Source: Bacteroidota bacterium | Lineage (GTDB): Bacteria; Bacteroidota; Bacteroidia; Cytophagales; Cyclobacteriaceae | Direction of reading: 5' to 3' | DNA length: 64,000 bases | NCBI GenBank assembly: GCA_023417785.1 | Contig: JAEZEH010000109.1 | Location: 1 to 64,000, forward strand | In this document: positions 63,195 through 64,000 of the stretch, piece by piece | Numbering within the stretch: position 1 is the stretch's first letter | How the letters are laid out: each line of letters starts with the position of its first letter | Notes under the pieces: model-generated | The model's input: only the letters and a program-made list of their open reading frames with translations | What the model was told of the DNA's origin: nothing | Database searches by the model: none | Translations under genes and position numbers: made by a program

Positions 63195-64000
63195 TCACCG
63201 TTGTATTTGACCGTGTCTTCTGACAAAGAATTTAACACCTTCAAACCATATGGCTGACGCCAGTCCAATGGCCACCGAAACCGACAATGCCGTAAGCGGG
63301 AGGTTAGTAAATCCGAACAGCTCTTTGAGGAACGGAACCATCAGGAGTGCAACGGTTAACAAAATGGTAATCAATATGATTATTGCCATCAATCCATTTT
63401 GGTAACGCAGCGTATGAAAGATGGAATAGTAGAAAGAACGGTTTACCAGTGTCAGGGAGATATTGGCGGCGATCAGAGCCGTAAACACCATGGTACGTAC
63501 TGCCGGCTCAGTGGAGCCCGACTGGGCGCCGATGTGATATACCACCACCAGCCCCGCCGTTATAACGAGTCCCTGTACAACACTCGTTAACAGTTCCCGT
63601 CCGTTGAAAAATGTCCGGGTCGATTTTCTGGGTTTTTCCCGCATGGCGTTTTCCTCGAGGGGTTCATTTTCGTAAATGATGGAACATGTCGGCCCCATAA
63701 TCAACTCGAGAAATATAATGTGTACAGGAGTGAATATATTCGGATAGATCCATCCCAGCAGCAGCGGTAGGAATACGATCAGGATAATGGGAATATGGAT
63801 AGAAATGATATACTGAATGGCCTTTTTCAGGTTCGTGTAAATCCTTCTTCCCATAGCTACCGCACTTACCATGCGCGACAGATCATCGTCACTTAGAATG
63901 AGCGAAGATGCTTCCTTTGCAATTTCAGTACCCTTGATACCCATAGCGATACCGATGTGTGATGCTTTGAGAGCCGGCGCATCGTTTACGCCGTCACCGG
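63195..64000 (-). CDS. Cation-transporting P-type ATPase, C-terminal part (cut by window edge)
   Basis: The frame is open to the window edge (first full codon at 63998) and begins in the hinge motif GDGVNDAPALK that closes the P-domain. It then continues through KEASSLILSDDDLSRMV and a cation-ATPase C-domain of about six helices (KKAIQYIISIHIPIILIVFLPLLLGW, LELIMGPTCSIIYENEP). The sequence suits P2-type Ca/Mg or Na/K-like pumps. Phosphorylation and nucleotide domains lie outside the window. It converges on deoD (30 nt apart). Confidence 0.93.
   Translation of the reverse strand, partial: GDGVNDAPALKASHIGIAMGIKGTEIAKEASSLILSDDDLSRMVSAVAMGRRIYTNLKKAIQYIISIHIPIILIVFLPLLLGWIYPNIFTPVHIIFLELIMGPTCSIIYENEPLEENAMREKPRKSTRTFFNGRELLTSVVQGLVITAGLVVVYHIGAQSGSTEPAVRTMVFTALIAANISLTLVNRSFYYSIFHTLRYQNGLMAIIILITILLTVALLMVPFLKELFGFTNLPLTALSVSVAIGLASAIWFEGVKFFVRRHGQIQR

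Overview
The window looks like chromosomal DNA of a Bacteroidota, most likely a Cytophagales-type bacterium (inference from gene content, not from a marker gene). The evidence is two TonB-dependent receptors (one with a carboxypeptidase-regulatory-like N-terminal domain), SprB repeats, a DUF5777 barrel, a DUF5687 ABC permease, PKD-rich secreted proteins, two ECF sigma factors each next to a membrane partner gene, LytS/LytTR signalling, and almost no Shine-Dalgarno sequences. I see no phage, insertion sequence, CRISPR array or rRNA. The only RNA gene is tRNA-Val(GAC).

Layout. 1-324: 5' end of an exported Gfo/Idh/MocA oxidoreductase. 0.7-4.6 kb: an exported serine hydrolase and a PQQ-type beta-propeller. 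4.6-5.0 kb: a gene-free patch of short palindromic repeats. 5.0-9.2 kb (minus): ECF sigma factor, membrane/beta-barrel protein, SprB lipoprotein with a haem motif, YceI protein, DUF5777 barrel. 9.5-12.8 kb (plus): DUF5687 ABC exporter and a quinone-reductase-like dehydrogenase. 13.7 kb: pirin. 14.6-18.4 kb (minus): a copper-handling block made of a Cys-rich Csp-like copper-storage protein, a small Cys protein, a YtkA/FixH-like lipoprotein and an OprC/NosA-like copper TonB receptor. 18.5-22.6 kb (minus): ABC exporter genes and a MacB-like permease interrupted by one in-frame amber codon, divergent from a LytS-type kinase and LytTR regulator (22.8-24.9 kb). 25-33.3 kb: porin, two TetR regulators and a complete TolC/MFP/RND efflux operon. 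33.6-39.4 kb: sugar-acid dehydratase, FAD/Fe-S oxidoreductase and GH43 glycosidase. 39.5-45 kb: Ca/Na antiporter, luciferase-like flavoprotein, a second TonB receptor and a small membrane protein. 45-54.7 kb: large exported catabolic proteins, namely a ThuA/sugar-dehydrogenase/PKD/cytochrome c/CBM fusion, two paralogous esterase-PKD proteins and a PhoX/DUF839 protein between them. 55.4-61.1 kb: ECF sigma factor, anti-sigma-like TPR membrane protein, lipoprotein subtilase and exported TPR-CHAT protein. 61.1-64 kb: small basic secreted protein, degenerate receiver, tRNA-Val, purine nucleoside phosphorylase and the C-terminal part of a P-type ATPase.

The most interesting unit is the 55.4-61.1 kb operon. 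It puts two unrelated protease folds (subtilisin S8 and caspase-like CHAT) under one sigma/anti-sigma pair. The CHAT protein carries a signal peptide and a C-terminal membrane anchor, so the proteolytic module probably works in the cell envelope, unlike cytosolic CHAT immune effectors. A gene-free region with telomere-like G/T tandem repeats lies just upstream. Also notable are the copper block, whose receptor keeps the CxxxM and HxM elements expected of an OprC copper site, and the single-codon nonsense lesion in the MacB-like permease.
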